DNA of 64,000 bases from Gonatopus flavifemur. Taxonomy: Eukaryota; Arthropoda; Insecta; Hymenoptera; Dryinidae. The DNA lies in contig JAFFJZ010000002.1 of NCBI GenBank assembly GCA_018340375.1, positions 14,030,001 through 14,094,000 on the forward strand. Reading direction: 5' to 3'. The notes below the pieces were generated by a model. It was not told the DNA's origin. It did not search any database and was given only the letters and a program-made list of their open reading frames with translations. The position numbers were made by a program, and so were the translations under genes. Shown one piece after another: positions 25,739 through 36,844 of this stretch (positions are counted from its first letter, which is position 1; every line of letters begins with the position of its first letter).

Positions 25739-25762
25739 TACGCACGAAAATTTGGGTTTAAA

Positions 25763-26417
25763 CACTGTGAAAAATTTGCGGTGTTAGTGAAAATTCACAA
25801 CACATAGCATTTTCTTACACCACAAAGTCAGGGCGTATTCTAAGAAAATTTAAGAACCAACCGAAACGCTGGTTCCTCGATTTCTGAAAAAAAAGGAGAA
25901 CATTTGTGTGACAAGTACTTCCTTAATTTTACTTTTGGCATGAAGTCTTATTTTTTTAGAATCAATATCGCTTCTGAACTCACTATAATACCCCTTGATA
26001 TGAGGCGAAAGGCTCATTCTGTAACAGTCCTTGTTGAAAAAATCCATAGAATCTGACGAAATCAAATTTAATGGGATTTAGTCAGAACATTGTGCAAGAT
26101 TCAAACAGATTTGGCGAGAATCAATCGTTCGTTCAACCAGGAAGGGCAATATTGGATAATCGATTAAAAAAAAAGAAAAAATCTCACTAAAAATTAGGCC
26201 ATTTTTTAAGAACTAACCGTTTTTACGTTTTAGAACTGATCGTTCTCTTTCAGAACTAACCTTTTGTTAAGAACTGATCCTTATAATATGCCCTGCACAA
26301 AGTGTGATCGTTTGGTGTTACTTTGGTACCGATTTTGGTGTGGAGTTCTACAGAATTCGCGTGGTGTTAATTCTGTGTTAAATCCGACACCGTTTTGACA
26401 AAGTTTTTTTTACAGTG
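25763..26417. mobile_element. CACTGTGAAAAATTTGCGG element split by a hAT MITE
   Basis: The left end CACTGTGAAAAATTT and the right end TTTTTTTTACAGTG enclose GGTGTTA-type words in both orientations. A 467-bp hAT MITE lies inside. The outer flanking dinucleotides do not match. Confidence 0.55.
25829..26295. mobile_element. Nested hAT-type MITE, 8-bp duplication CACAAAGT
   Basis: CAGGGCGTATTCTAAG at the left pairs with TTATAATATGCCCTG at the right. CACAAAGT is exact at 25821-25828 and 26296-26303. Several AGAACTAACC/AGAACTGATC words cluster near the right end and in related form near the left, resembling hAT subterminal repeats. Confidence 0.8.
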
Positions 26418-26860
26418 TGTCCAGCACAGAACTTGTGTCCTCACTTACCATGTTGTCTTCAATTGCGATTTTACGAACGTATCGGAAACGTTCCGTGCTG
26501 TCTGATGCCAAATCCTTGAAGCCTTTGAAAAGCCACGAGGATATTCTTGAGATTACTCATCCGAGAATTAAATGGAAAGGATTGTAAATTAATTCAACAG
26601 GCGTGCATATTTTTTGCATCGTATTTGTGTAATCGCACCGAAGGAAAGTACATCGATGGTGAATAAATTTTTTATTGATTATAGCGGGGAAATATATCTT
26701 CTACTCCATTGAAAAACATTCCTTTCAAATGAATATTTCCTTATAATCGAGCTGGAGTGGAAATGGAAACTGACTAGTAATTTTAGACAATAGAGAGGTA
26801 GGTGGTAGTAATGTAATGCTTACATCTCCCAGTGGCTGGTACAGATTATTTATCCTGGTA
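26418..26860. other. Unassigned spacer
   Basis: No gene, RNA or repeat recognised. Confidence 0.5.
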
Positions 26861-27075
26861 CACTGGAAAAAATATTTATTTGTCCTCTCTCCATAAAATA
26901 TTTATTCGTAGGAATTGAATATTCAATTAGATGCAGAAACTGATTATTTGTGGCGAATAAATTATTTATTTAGAAGACCAATTTATTTGGGGCAAACATT
27001 CAATCATTTGATTCGATGATATATTCTATGGACAAATAAACTATTTATTTGGTTGGAAAAAATTGTTTTTCAGTG
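26861..27075 (+). mobile_element. CACTGGAAAAAATATTTATTT MITE, TA duplication
   Basis: Second copy of the 18628-18846 family, same orientation, flanked by TA. Near its left end it carries a segment (TTGTCCTCTCTCCATAAAAT) that the other copy has only in inverted form near its right end. This suggests exchange between arms. Confidence 0.8.
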
Positions 27076-27512
27076 TAGGTAGATAGAAAAATGTGCACGG
27101 CTGTGAAGCAGTTTCGATGATAATAATGACATATATTCATATATCAACAATAATTATATCATTAAAAATTTTCAGTCGTTTCGCCTACCCCAGTGCAGGG
27201 AAGCAAGAAAAATGTTTCCTGAAGTGCGATTGGAATATTGCGGGTCTAAAGCTGTTGACACTTCGAATAAATGGACAGATAATTTACTTTTATGAAAAGT
27301 TCTTTTCTAGAAATTTTGAATATCTGTTTATATTCGAAGTGAATCCATCGTGATCATTTATTTTTCATATTGTGTGTTCTGAATTTCAATGAATTTGATT
27401 ATCCTGTAATATATTTATCGTCTTATTAACGATGTCTAGTATTTTCTGTAACTGAGATTCAAAATTTCTTCAGGATTGACCATAAATGCCCACTAAATTA
27501 TCCAGACAGCAT
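27076..27512. other. Unassigned spacer
   Basis: No gene, RNA or repeat recognised. The frame at 27093-27353 has no recognisable motif. Confidence 0.45.
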
Positions 27513-28474
27513 GCCCTGCTAAAAATTTCCCATAGAAGACGATAAAATTCGACAGTATTTTAGCCTCTCTTCTATCGTTTTGTATAGGGTGTATCGTGAC
27601 ATCAGATTGAGCCGATAAAGAAATTTGTCCCAATGGGGTTCTATAGTGATAAACCGATACAACGCGAATGGGTCTTTATCGGATTTTTATGGATTTCATC
27701 GTTTCTTTTCGGTTATGTACTATAAATTGTTCTCACCGCCTTCAGTTCTATATGGTTTAATCGGAAATTTCCCATACGTTTAATACCATTCTTTGCTTAT
27801 ACGAGTTTTATCGTAGTGTATGGGGAAGGCACGAAAGGATACCTATAGTTGTCTATCATGGAATTCCTGTAAATAATTACCTTGTTTTCACCAGAAAATT
27901 AAATTCAAGAAATGTATCGGTATTTATCGTGTTTTCACCATACACATGATGTCAATAACTTCAAATATGATTTTTATCATTTTGTATGGGGGAACACACG
28001 AGAGGGTACCTATAGTTGTCCCTATAGCTATGGATTCATAAATACATTCAACAGTTTTTTACACAAACATTTCTTCTAGTGGATTTTCAAACAAAGTTTG
28101 GAGAAAATCAAACCTCCTTGGTTCCTTAACCGAAACTTTGATTTTCTTGTTCTTGTGTAAAAAGAAACTAGCAATTTTTCTGTGAATCCATAAAAAAATT
28201 TTCCACCGTCATTCACAGTTAGATCGTGAATGATCTACACAACTACGGAAATTCCAGATTCAGAAATCACGTAGCAAGTAATGGGAAAAAATCTCGACTA
28301 ATTTTTTAGTAGCAACTGTTATCGTGAAACTACGATAGAATCCTATAAACAGGAGTACAATCCTTCTATCGTGAATGACCTATGGAACAACGGGAATTCC
28401 AGTTTCAGAAACCACATACAAAAAACGATACAAAAATTTTTCTATCGGATTCTATGGGAAATTTTTAGCAGGGC
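27513..28474. mobile_element. 962-bp GCCCTGCTAAAAATTT element with TATCGTTTT words
   Basis: Its ends GCCCTGCTAAAAATTTCCCA and the complement are long and exact. The interior repeats TATCGTTTTGTAT/TATCGG words. Two direct repeats ending ATACCTATAGTTGTC lie about 160 bp apart (near 27840 and 28005). A smaller palindrome at about 28053-28168 (TTTTTTACACAAACA...) appears nested. The same words occur in the truncated element at the window's right edge. No matching flanks were found. Confidence 0.7.
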
Positions 28475-28681
28475 GAAGCTCTTAAAGATAACATGAATAT
28501 GTTATGACATCATCGTGACTAAGTTGTGTTCTTTGGGTATATGCCCATATACATCCCAAGTATGGCGTTTTTAGCCTGTATATGGGTCATGTTTGATCCT
28601 CCCCTAGTAAAAAGGATTATCTATGCCCTATATACAATTATTGGATTTCATATAAACATCATTGGAATTCATATGTGGATA

Positions 28682-29123
28682 CCCTGGTAGAAATTTGTCT
28701 GGGCATCCCATTTACCATCCACGTACTGTATGGAAACCACGTGGGGGCAACCGGATAACACATTCTAGCCAATTTGACTTGAGTGTCCAAACATTTAGTT
28801 GATTTATGTAGATTTTCCATGCGTGAACTGATCGTACAGTAATATTGGTAGTCAGAGGAATGAAAGGAAGCCCAAACGTTTCAATTTGTCACTCGGGATT
28901 ATTTTATGGAAATAAATTCAAAAGCAACGTTCTTGACTGGAGATTACGTGTCAAAATACATTTTTACATCATTCATAGGTGTGATTTTACAGAAAAAACA
29001 TGATCTCACATTTCTAATTAACAATTTGAACTACATTCTAGCAATTCTGTGGAACATCTGGATGGGCACAGGCTAGAAACTAGCTGGGGCCCATCTAATT
29101 CCCAATCATAATTTCTACCAGGG
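28682..29123 (-). mobile_element. CCCTGGTAGAAATT non-autonomous DNA transposon, copy 2
   Basis: It has perfect terminal repeats CCCTGGTAGAAATT and complement, flanked by TA on both sides. It aligns in reverse orientation with 11901-12371 and lacks that copy's extra block. Confidence 0.75.
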
Positions 29124-29147
29124 TATATATAGTTATATATGTGACTA

Positions 29148-29934
29148 CAGAAAAACCCCGCAATAAGGACCCTCGCAATGAGAAACTTCCCCAGTTGCTC
29201 ACTCGCGAGTCTTTCCTCATTCCGGCTACCAATTCCGAGCTCAAATTCCTTCTTCGAATAAGAACATTGAGTTCCAGAGAGTTTTGGAAGTCATTTGGAA
29301 CAAAAACCCTTAGCGATATTTAATTATCATTTCATTTTTTCATTCGTAATGAAATAAGTATTATATAAATATTAAACAAAAATTCAAATTATTCTTAGAA
29401 ATAATGAACATAGGATTCTTTGAAATGGGAATGCGTTTGTTTAAAAATCTTCATATAGAACATCAAAAGCCGTACAGCCGGTAGTACATGGAAAAGATTC
29501 TGAATCTTGTTGAAAATTGTTTTCAACTGTAATAGGATGAAACTGGTATTGGTAAACACTTCAGTCATCCGGAGGAATAGAAAAATTCATTGGGAGTAAC
29601 GCAGTTGACTTTTGGAAATAAATGAGAACTTTCAGACTCCTCGATCTCCTCTGTAATGAGCATATTTGAGATTCATTTGTTCTTTTATTTTTATCTCGTA
29701 AACAAGGGTAAATAACTAAGCATGAGCACATGTAAATAAGCGTTGAAACAAATGACGGGCGATCACAGCTCGAATGGCTGAAGCAAAGTTTCTTAATGCG
29801 GGGTCGTCACCGAAAATGCAAAAAAAGACAGAAAAAGCGAGAAGTGTTGACAATGTAATTAGTTGGGGAATCCTGATTCGCGGAAAAACTCTTTCCCTTG
29901 GGGGTTTTGAGTTTCTTATTGCGGGGTTTTACTG
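29148..29934. mobile_element. pogo/Tigger-like element, TA duplication
   Basis: The ends are CAGAAAAACCCCGCAATAAG and, read from the right, CAGTAAAACCCCGCAATAAG. TA flanks both sides. CAGT-AAACC(C/T)CG ends with a TA target are typical of pogo/Tigger elements in the Tc1-mariner superfamily. Similar words (GCAATGAGAAACT, GATTCGCGGAAAAAC) are repeated just inside each end. No transposase is preserved in 787 bp. Confidence 0.7.
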
Positions 29935-30060
29935 TATATATCACAAGTTTTTTTTCACTATATACAGTCGCTTTCAATTTTTATATATAGCTCCATGTAT
30001 AACTATATATGGCAATATATTTGAATTCCAATAATACTTATGTAAAATCCGATGATTATA

Positions 30061-30395
30061 TACAGGATGATTCACAACTCGCGCACTGTACTTCATAGGC
30101 AGATTCTTCAGTCAAAATTCAATAATTTCCCATTGAAAAACAACTTTTTGAGGCTTAGTTTTTGAGATACGAGCTTTTTTAGATTTAAAAAAAAATCCAA
30201 ATAACTCAAAAGTATCGCGTGCTACAAATTTTAACTTCATACTATCGGTTAAGTTGGAAAACGGTGGATCTCTGGGGGAAAAAATTGAACTATTCGATCA
30301 TTCTTTGTTTCGGAGCTATATAAATTTAAAGTTGCTGAATTCTGATTGAATTGATTTGAATTCAGAGGTGACAGAATAGTTCAATTTTTCAACTT
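30061..30395 (+). mobile_element. Partial copy of the fold-back family at 721-1680
   Basis: It begins TACAGGATGATTCAC. Positions about 30250-30345 match 910-1005, including GGATCTCTGG and TTGAAGTTGCTGAA-like sequence. The right arm is lost. Confidence 0.5.
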
Positions 30396-30426
30396 GTTCA
30401 TTATGTACGTTGGTTGCATGGAAGAA

Positions 30427-30582
30427 CACTGTAACAAGTATGGCTTAAATTGGCTGCGTTTCGATTTGAAAATCCACTGAAATTTAGCCTTTTGCATTGT
30501 GTCGGGCGATTGTTTTTTGTGCACACTTCACACTCAAAATAGAAATCAATTTCATTAATTCAAAGAATTTTTTTTCTCAGTG
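30427..30582. mobile_element. Degenerate CACTGTAA element with CGATTGTTTTTT motif
   Basis: It starts CACTGTAACAAG and ends TTTCTCAGTG. It contains CATTGTGTCGGGCGATTG, shared with 62186-62335. The flanks do not match. Confidence 0.4.
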
Positions 30583-31772
30583 TATAAAATATAAAGAATC
30601 CACTGTTCATAGAATTGAAATGACAAATTTCTCGCCAACTTATTGCAAGTCAAATTCTGCATCTCTTGGCGCTATCAACAGCATGTCTGAACTTTCCCTC
30701 CCAAAAATTGACCCCATAAGAGATTACACTCCTCATATCTTACTTCCTGGCTTAGACCAAGGATAATACTCTCTCACTCCATTCGCTTCTATTCTTATTT
30801 ATTTTGTATCGTTTTTTATCTTTCGTTCAACAATTTCGATTCTCTTCTTGTCGTTTCTCGAATGAATGTTCCCTTTTTCTAGCATTAAGTGGTCATATTT
30901 TGGTTGAAACTACAAGAATCTCTCCGCAAGATCTGAGAGTAAACTTCATCTTCGTACGGCTTTATTACAGCATTCGGAGTTGAGATCTGTTTCGAAGCAG
31001 TGCAATGAATTTATTATTATTTTCTTACTTCGGGTCTGAGTTTCCGTCTGCGTTATAATTTGAGATCATGCCATCACTTCTTATGATCATATTTTATCTC
31101 CAAAATGCATGAATTTCTATGAGATGTGAATTACGTGAGTTTTGTTTCGTATGAAAGTGGTTATACGAGGTTCGTAAGAAGCAGGATTTATAGTTTTAAG
31201 TCTGAACTTGTTTGAAAATGACTTTCATTTTCCAGTTAAAGATATGGTTTGTCATTTGATCGAAGGTAATATAAAATTTCGAATCACTAACTTGGAAATA
31301 TTCTTTTCGTGATGGAAGAAAGTTTGAAGATCAAACAGAATTCTTTTCCTTTTCATTTGAATCTTCAAGGAAAATGTATTGGATTCAAAGAGCTGAGATT
31401 TGAAACCTAATTTGAGATCTAATTGAAGTTAAATGACAGTAAAATTAGATTTATTTAGATTTGTGCATATTTTATATTCTAGAATGTATATTGAAAAGAA
31501 ACTTTGAGTTTCTCAACTAAGAAAACTCGATGTGAACGGATTTTACGGACAAACTTGGACTTCTCATAGCCATATTATATTCGCAACATGATTTAGTGTT
31601 CATAAAATTTTGGAATAATATTTTGATGTTTGGAAATGCCACAAGAGAGCAAGAGAAGATTCTTCGTTGTTAGAGTTCTGTCCTATTACAAATTGACCGA
31701 GTTTTACAAACATGGGAATTCGTAATATGGCTTAATATTGACACAGTACGATTGTCAAAGTTCCCAATATTC
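30583..31772. other. Unassigned AT-rich spacer
   Basis: No gene, RNA or repeat recognised. Confidence 0.5.
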
Positions 31773-32195
31773 AATGGCGGATTTAAAACTTTGCCGCCCC
31801 CATTTTGAAAGTGTATAGAACACTTGGAAACACAACGCAGTTATGCGTGTTTCCAGTGAAATAAATAACCGTCTCCTCAAATTCACAAATTTTCTTATTA
31901 ATTAATAAATTAATTAATTTTGTTAACAATAAAAATACGAAAGATGTTGAGAAAACAACTAAATAATCGAATAATGTGAAAATATGATTTATATTAGAAC
32001 AATACGAGTTTTTTGAATCAATAAGGCCGAGTTGACATTGTAAATCTGTCAATTTAATAATGTTTTGTGTTGATTCTCTAGACGAATTTTGAGTATAATG
32101 TATAAAAATTCAGTTGACCCATCAACGTCCACAGGACAAAACTTTTTGCCGTCCCAAGTAGGTGCTCGCTTTGCTTGTGCGTAAATCCGCGATTA
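31773..32195. mobile_element. Element with 9-bp duplication CCAATATTC
   Basis: CCAATATTC is exact at 31764-31772 and 32196-32204. Inside, GGCGGATTTA at the left faces TAAATCCGCG at the right. AAAACTTTGCCGCCCC and AAAACTTTTTGCCGTCCC occur in the same direction near the two ends. The duplication length fits Mutator-like or hAT-related elements; the superfamily is unresolved. Confidence 0.6.
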
Positions 32196-33246
32196 CCAAT
32201 ATTCGCGATTCCAAAATGGTCAGGGTTTTGTCAGAATGAAAGAAAAGACAAAATGGTAGAAATGTTCTGCAAAAAACGCAGTATTGTAATTTCAAACTAG
32301 GTAATACTGGTATTCCAACCTTATCAGTACTGAAACTCTACCATGAGTTGATTGAGAATATATAATAAAAATTGTTGATTTTCATCTTTTTTCACAGTTG
32401 ATAATCATCGAGAAAAATTATTTACTCCTAGAAGCAAACTAAGTGGAAATCATGATCCTACCTAAAGAGGTTTGAACCTACATTTCGGTCTATCATCTCA
32501 TCTAAAATCTAACTCCTATTCGATGAGCTGTACTGCGAAATATCAAGTGGTCGACTCAAACTAAACTAAAAACTCCAAATTCAAATCGAACCGAACCAAA
32601 AATGGGATTAATTACGAGCTAACTAGTCGAACTAGTTATATTTTTTCAACTTCAAGGTCAGTTTTGGTGCATCGAAATCCTTCGGAAAAGTGTTGTATCA
32701 TCTTTAAGATGAAGATTTTTTTTCTATCTGTCTGTGTGGTGCTTGAAAAATATTTCTCCCAAGTAGTGGATTATAGTGAAGTTGGAAATTTCTAGGAACG
32801 CAACCTTTACCATGATTCACGTGAAAAGTTCTTCAATGATCGTTATAGGATCGAACATCATTCTTCCAAGAACGTTTTAATGAGCAAATTGATGGGAGTC
32901 AATTTATACTTCAATTAATCACCAAGATTCGCTGTATCTTCATTCTTTTCTCAATTTCACGTACTTGATTAGTGTCGTATCGTACACGAATCTGTATCCC
33001 GAGAAATTTCACACCAATTAACCTTCGAACGCTTGCGCATTTGAATGGTGCATCAGTGCTCGCGCATATTTGTATTGAATTTATTTATCTATTTGTTTAT
33101 TAAATTCTTATTTCCACATATTTTCATACACATCGATCATCAAGCATGAATTAATCAATCATAAAACGTTGAAAAATCAAATCATGGCAAAATAATTTCT
33201 GATTATATTCATTTATTATATTCTTTCATACCGTATCTGACAGATA
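32196..33246. other. Unassigned AT-rich spacer
   Basis: No gene, RNA or repeat recognised. Confidence 0.5.
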
Positions 33247-33462
33247 CACTGAAAAAAAATTTATACCAGTCGAATAAATATTTATTTGTCCTGTACCAAA
33301 GAAATATTTATTAGAATTAACAAAATATTCTTTGGAACCAAAATAATTTATTGGAATCAAATAAACGATTAAAACCATCTATTTAATTTTTCTAAATTAA
33401 ATATTTCTTTGGTACAGGACAAATAAATATTTATTTGACTGGAATCAATTTGTTTTTCAGTG
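33247..33462. mobile_element. CACTGAAAAAAAATTTATACC palindromic MITE, TA duplication
   Basis: Full-length palindrome with ends CACTGAAAAA and complement, flanked by TA. The word AATAAATATTTATTT is repeated. The arms share TTTGTCCTGTACCAAAGAAA and its complement. Confidence 0.8.
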
Positions 33463-34063
33463 TACGCGTGATTGTTCGAGGGTTAAACAATGCTATATCG
33501 CTGTTTTGGACTGGAATTTTCTTGAATCTGATGATATAAAAGAATATATTTCAAGAAAAAACGAGTGAACCGTTTTACCACCCGTTGCATGATACAACAA
33601 TTTAATAATTTTCGAATATGATTTTTTGTATACTTGATGCACATAATTTTTGCTGTGAATCAATTTTGTTGAATTTCATTTGACTTCATCTAGAATGTGA
33701 TATGGTTTGCCACATGGAATCCAATAGAATCAAATAGATCTTGCTGAAAGGTATCTTGCATTTGCAAAAGGGATGAATAGCAGCTATAGTATGTGAAATG
33801 ATTTGAAAATGTCGTTGTATTCATTCCGATATCCCAATGAAAGATCTTCCAATTTGTTGTACACAACATTTCCATTCATTAGGCTGCATGTTCAGTTCTG
33901 AAGAAAGAATTTGCGATGTTGTTAAAACAGGGAAAATCAACTGACAAAGAATGTAGCTCCAATTCAGGAACCCAGACTTTAATATCATTATTCATCATAC
34001 TTTGTGGACCATATTCAAATGAATGTATTTCCTCATTCAAAGCATTCATTGAATCTCATTAAG
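33463..34063. other. Unassigned spacer
   Basis: No gene, RNA or repeat recognised. Confidence 0.5.
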
Positions 34064-34149
34064 TAATACAAACTTTGCAATGGCGAAACCGGTTTTTAAA
34101 GGGTTCGAATGGATCTGAATGATCATTTCCCGTTGCAAAGTTTGTATTA
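34064..34149. mobile_element. 86-bp element with 11-12 bp flanking direct repeat
   Basis: The ends are TAATACAAACTTTGCAA and the complement. The flanks are AATCTCATTAAG (34052-34063) and AATCTCATTAG (34150-34160), the same word with one base lost. A duplication of 10-12 bp fits Mutator-like elements. The small size leaves room only for terminal repeats and a short centre. Confidence 0.6.
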
Positions 34150-34915
34150 AATCTCATTAGTCAACAGGATTCAATAGATTTTTCTAATCAGGGTTTCAAA
34201 ATTTGATAACAATTTCAATGTACGATGAGTTTTTCTGTCTTGAAAAAGGATTTCACAGCATTCATTCAGGATTTGCCTGCAGGTTTTATAGATCTTATAT
34301 AATTTTGTATGAAAATAGTATGAAGATTTTATGAAATTCAATAGTGAAATTGTATAGTTTCTAAATAGTTTATATAAAAGTCAAATTTGAATCAAATTTC
34401 ATTTGGAGAAATATTTTTTCACCCCAGTGTATTCGACTCAATATAATTTATTCACAACAGTGTATACACAAACAAATATGAGGTTTTTGATGTTCAAAAT
34501 GTTCAACAATATATCATCGCGAATAGGAAAATCGTCAGAATTACATATGGATTCAAAATAATTAAAAAGTTTTCCAACTCGGGATGAAACATTCTTGATC
34601 GATTTAATATCTTGTAAGAAATCAATATGAACATGATGATGTAATATGGATTGTATCAAAAATAACATGGACAACACTGCAGGCTGTTTTGAAACAAGTT
34701 TATATTTATTGATCCTAAGTATTTATGATTTATACCATTTTGCAGTTTATATATTTATTATTCATACTCTGTATTTAGAATTTTTTCGCAATGCGCTATT
34801 CAAATTATAGATGGCATGGTAGAATATTCCATTGATTTATGATTCCATAGGAAGAAGCAATAATCCAAACAAAGACGTGCATGAAAATATTCGAAAATTC
34901 TACACGAATTTTATA
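34150..34915. other. Unassigned spacer
   Basis: No gene, RNA or repeat recognised. Confidence 0.5.
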
Positions 34916-35150
34916 CACAGCAAAAAATATGTCTTTAGATTTCAAAAATTGTTATTTGAATAGGTCTAAATGAATATTTCTTTGACAGGAATAAATATTT
35001 TGTCCATTCGAAAAGATTCATGACTCGCTCTTCTTTCCAAAGTATACATTCGTTTGTGTGAAAAAAAAAGTTAATATTCGAAGAAGAAATTCTTATACGA
35101 ACCTATTTAAATAACAATTTCTTAGATTCATTGAAATTCTTTTTTCTTTG
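34916..35150. mobile_element. CACAGCAAAAAAT palindromic MITE, TA duplication
   Basis: The element is flanked by TA. AAATTGTTATTTGAATAGGT pairs with ACCTATTTAAATAACAATTT. The ends are diverged members of the CAC...GTG set. Confidence 0.5.
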
Positions 35151-36303
35151 TACAGATTTTGAAACCATCCCATTACAAATTGTGTTTTGATTCATTATTT
35201 AGTATTATTTCTTTTATTTGGAACCTTCGATAGTGATGTTTGATCACTGAATGATCATTTCAATAGATGAGTCGCATTAATACTCGTTCGAAATTCGTAA
35301 GTCACACTCTGTTTTGAAATACAACACTCATTTCCCATGAGTTTTTCTTATTTCGGCATGACAGTTCGTCGCATAATCTTGGTGCCAAATGCGCATCTAT
35401 TCATAGCAGTGAGTAATTTCCTATGCAGATTATTAAACAATGTTTCTAAAATCAAATGCACGTAGATTGATTGAGAAGAGAAACATTATTTTGAACATAA
35501 AACATTGATTGATGATGTGAATAATCCCATTTCATTTATCAGCAGCACGTAATCGGCATTCATCATCCGCGTGAACACACTGAGAGACTGGTGTATGACT
35601 ATTTAGAAAATGCCTGTTAATTAAAGAAAAAAGACCATTTGTGACGTATGATTAAGGAATATGAGTTGAAAAGATTGAGAGGGAATTGAGAATCAGCGGA
35701 TTCAATTATTTCTTTACATCACGTTGAAAAAATAACATAATTATTCGAAATATTGCTGCAATATTATAAATATCTTGGTAATGTGGTGGCTATATCCTGA
35801 AGCATCACTAAGCACTTTGTGCTAATAGGTGAATTCGTTTTTGTTTGACGCAATGGGACCTTGCATGATTCCTGCCAGAGATGAAACTTGTATCATCTTA
35901 GTTATAAAATCATGCATAAGTTCTATATCATTCAATATAATTTATATACATTTTCTATATAATTATAGATGAAATTTAATGTAATTCTGAAAATTTCTCG
36001 TTAGCATTAACAGAAAATTCCATATGTACACTGAGAACCAAATTTCTTAGACTTGAAGAAACTTTCTTTGCCCTCATTCTGATAAATGATGTTTCCAATG
36101 GAAAAAATTATCCATTTCAATGGAAGAATTTGTCATTGAATTGAGTTCACATTCTTCGAATTCAAGAAGGAATATATTTATGTTTCAATTTGAGGATTTT
36201 TTCGTTTCAATCTGATGAAAACTTTTTCCATTCCACCGAATTTTTTTGCGCTGAAAAAAATATTTATTAGAATGAGGACAAAGAAAATTGGGCATTCTTG
36301 TCG
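35151..36303. other. Unassigned spacer with a CACTG fragment
   Basis: A CACTGAGAACC end preceded by TA begins at 36029, and partial inverted pairing reaches about 36280, but the right end is missing. No gene is supported. Confidence 0.4.
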
Positions 36304-36510
36304 TATGTGGTCTACTGGAAAGTAGTGATCTACCGGGGTAGAACGCATACTGCAACATATACGAATACTGTATGCGGTCAACCTGAATAGAGTGCATGTA
36401 ACAACGGTAGCGGTTGTTATATGCGGTCTACCTTAGCAGAACGCACACTGCATCGCATATATGCATGATTCATGTGGTCTACCTGAATAGAGCGCGTACA
36501 GGAGTTCGCT
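36304..36510. repeat. Irregular direct repeats of ATGCGGTCTACCTGAATAGA type
   Basis: Four diverged copies start near 36304, 36373, 36420 and 36471. Each pairs a TATG(C/T)GGTCTACC-like word with an AGAACGCAnAC-like word. Spacing is uneven. The array directly abuts the hAT hairpin. Confidence 0.55.
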
Positions 36511-36526
36511 AAAGGGGAGTGGCAAC

Positions 36527-36737
36527 CAGTGATGCCAGATTCGAGATCGAGACCGCTCTTACCCTCTCCATCGACCGCTTCCCCTTTCTCCCACCATGCG
36601 GATTGAGTGGGGCGAGCGAGAGAGTGATACTTACTCTTTCTTTCTCGCTCGCCCCACTCAATCCGCATGGTGGGAGAAAGGGGAAGCGGTCGATGGAGAG
36701 GGTAAGAGCGGTCACGGTCTCAAATCTGGCATCACTG
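36527..36737. mobile_element. GC-rich near-perfect hairpin hAT MITE, 8-bp duplication GTGGCAAC
   Basis: Two arms of about 100 bases pair almost perfectly around a short centre near 36625-36640. The ends are CAGTGATGCCAGATT and complement. GTGGCAAC is exact at 36519-36526 and 36738-36745. Base composition is strikingly GC-rich against its surroundings. The mirrored frames on both strands (36509-36715, 36519-36776) are the two faces of the hairpin and not genes. Confidence 0.88.
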
Positions 36738-36844
36738 GTGGCAACGTCATTTCGGCGAGAAAAAGGCCCAATTTGAGGAATTTGAGTTAATGCTGCAAGT
36801 CATACGAATTTATTCAATTAATAGTGACAACATAATACAATATA

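Noticed and set aside
36304..36510. CRISPR-like array
   Set aside because: Repeats are diverged and unevenly spaced, and the DNA is eukaryotic in character.
36509..36790. Overlapping open frames on both strands with proline/serine-rich products
   Set aside because: They are the two faces of the hAT hairpin at 36527-36737, and the same peptide is read on each strand.
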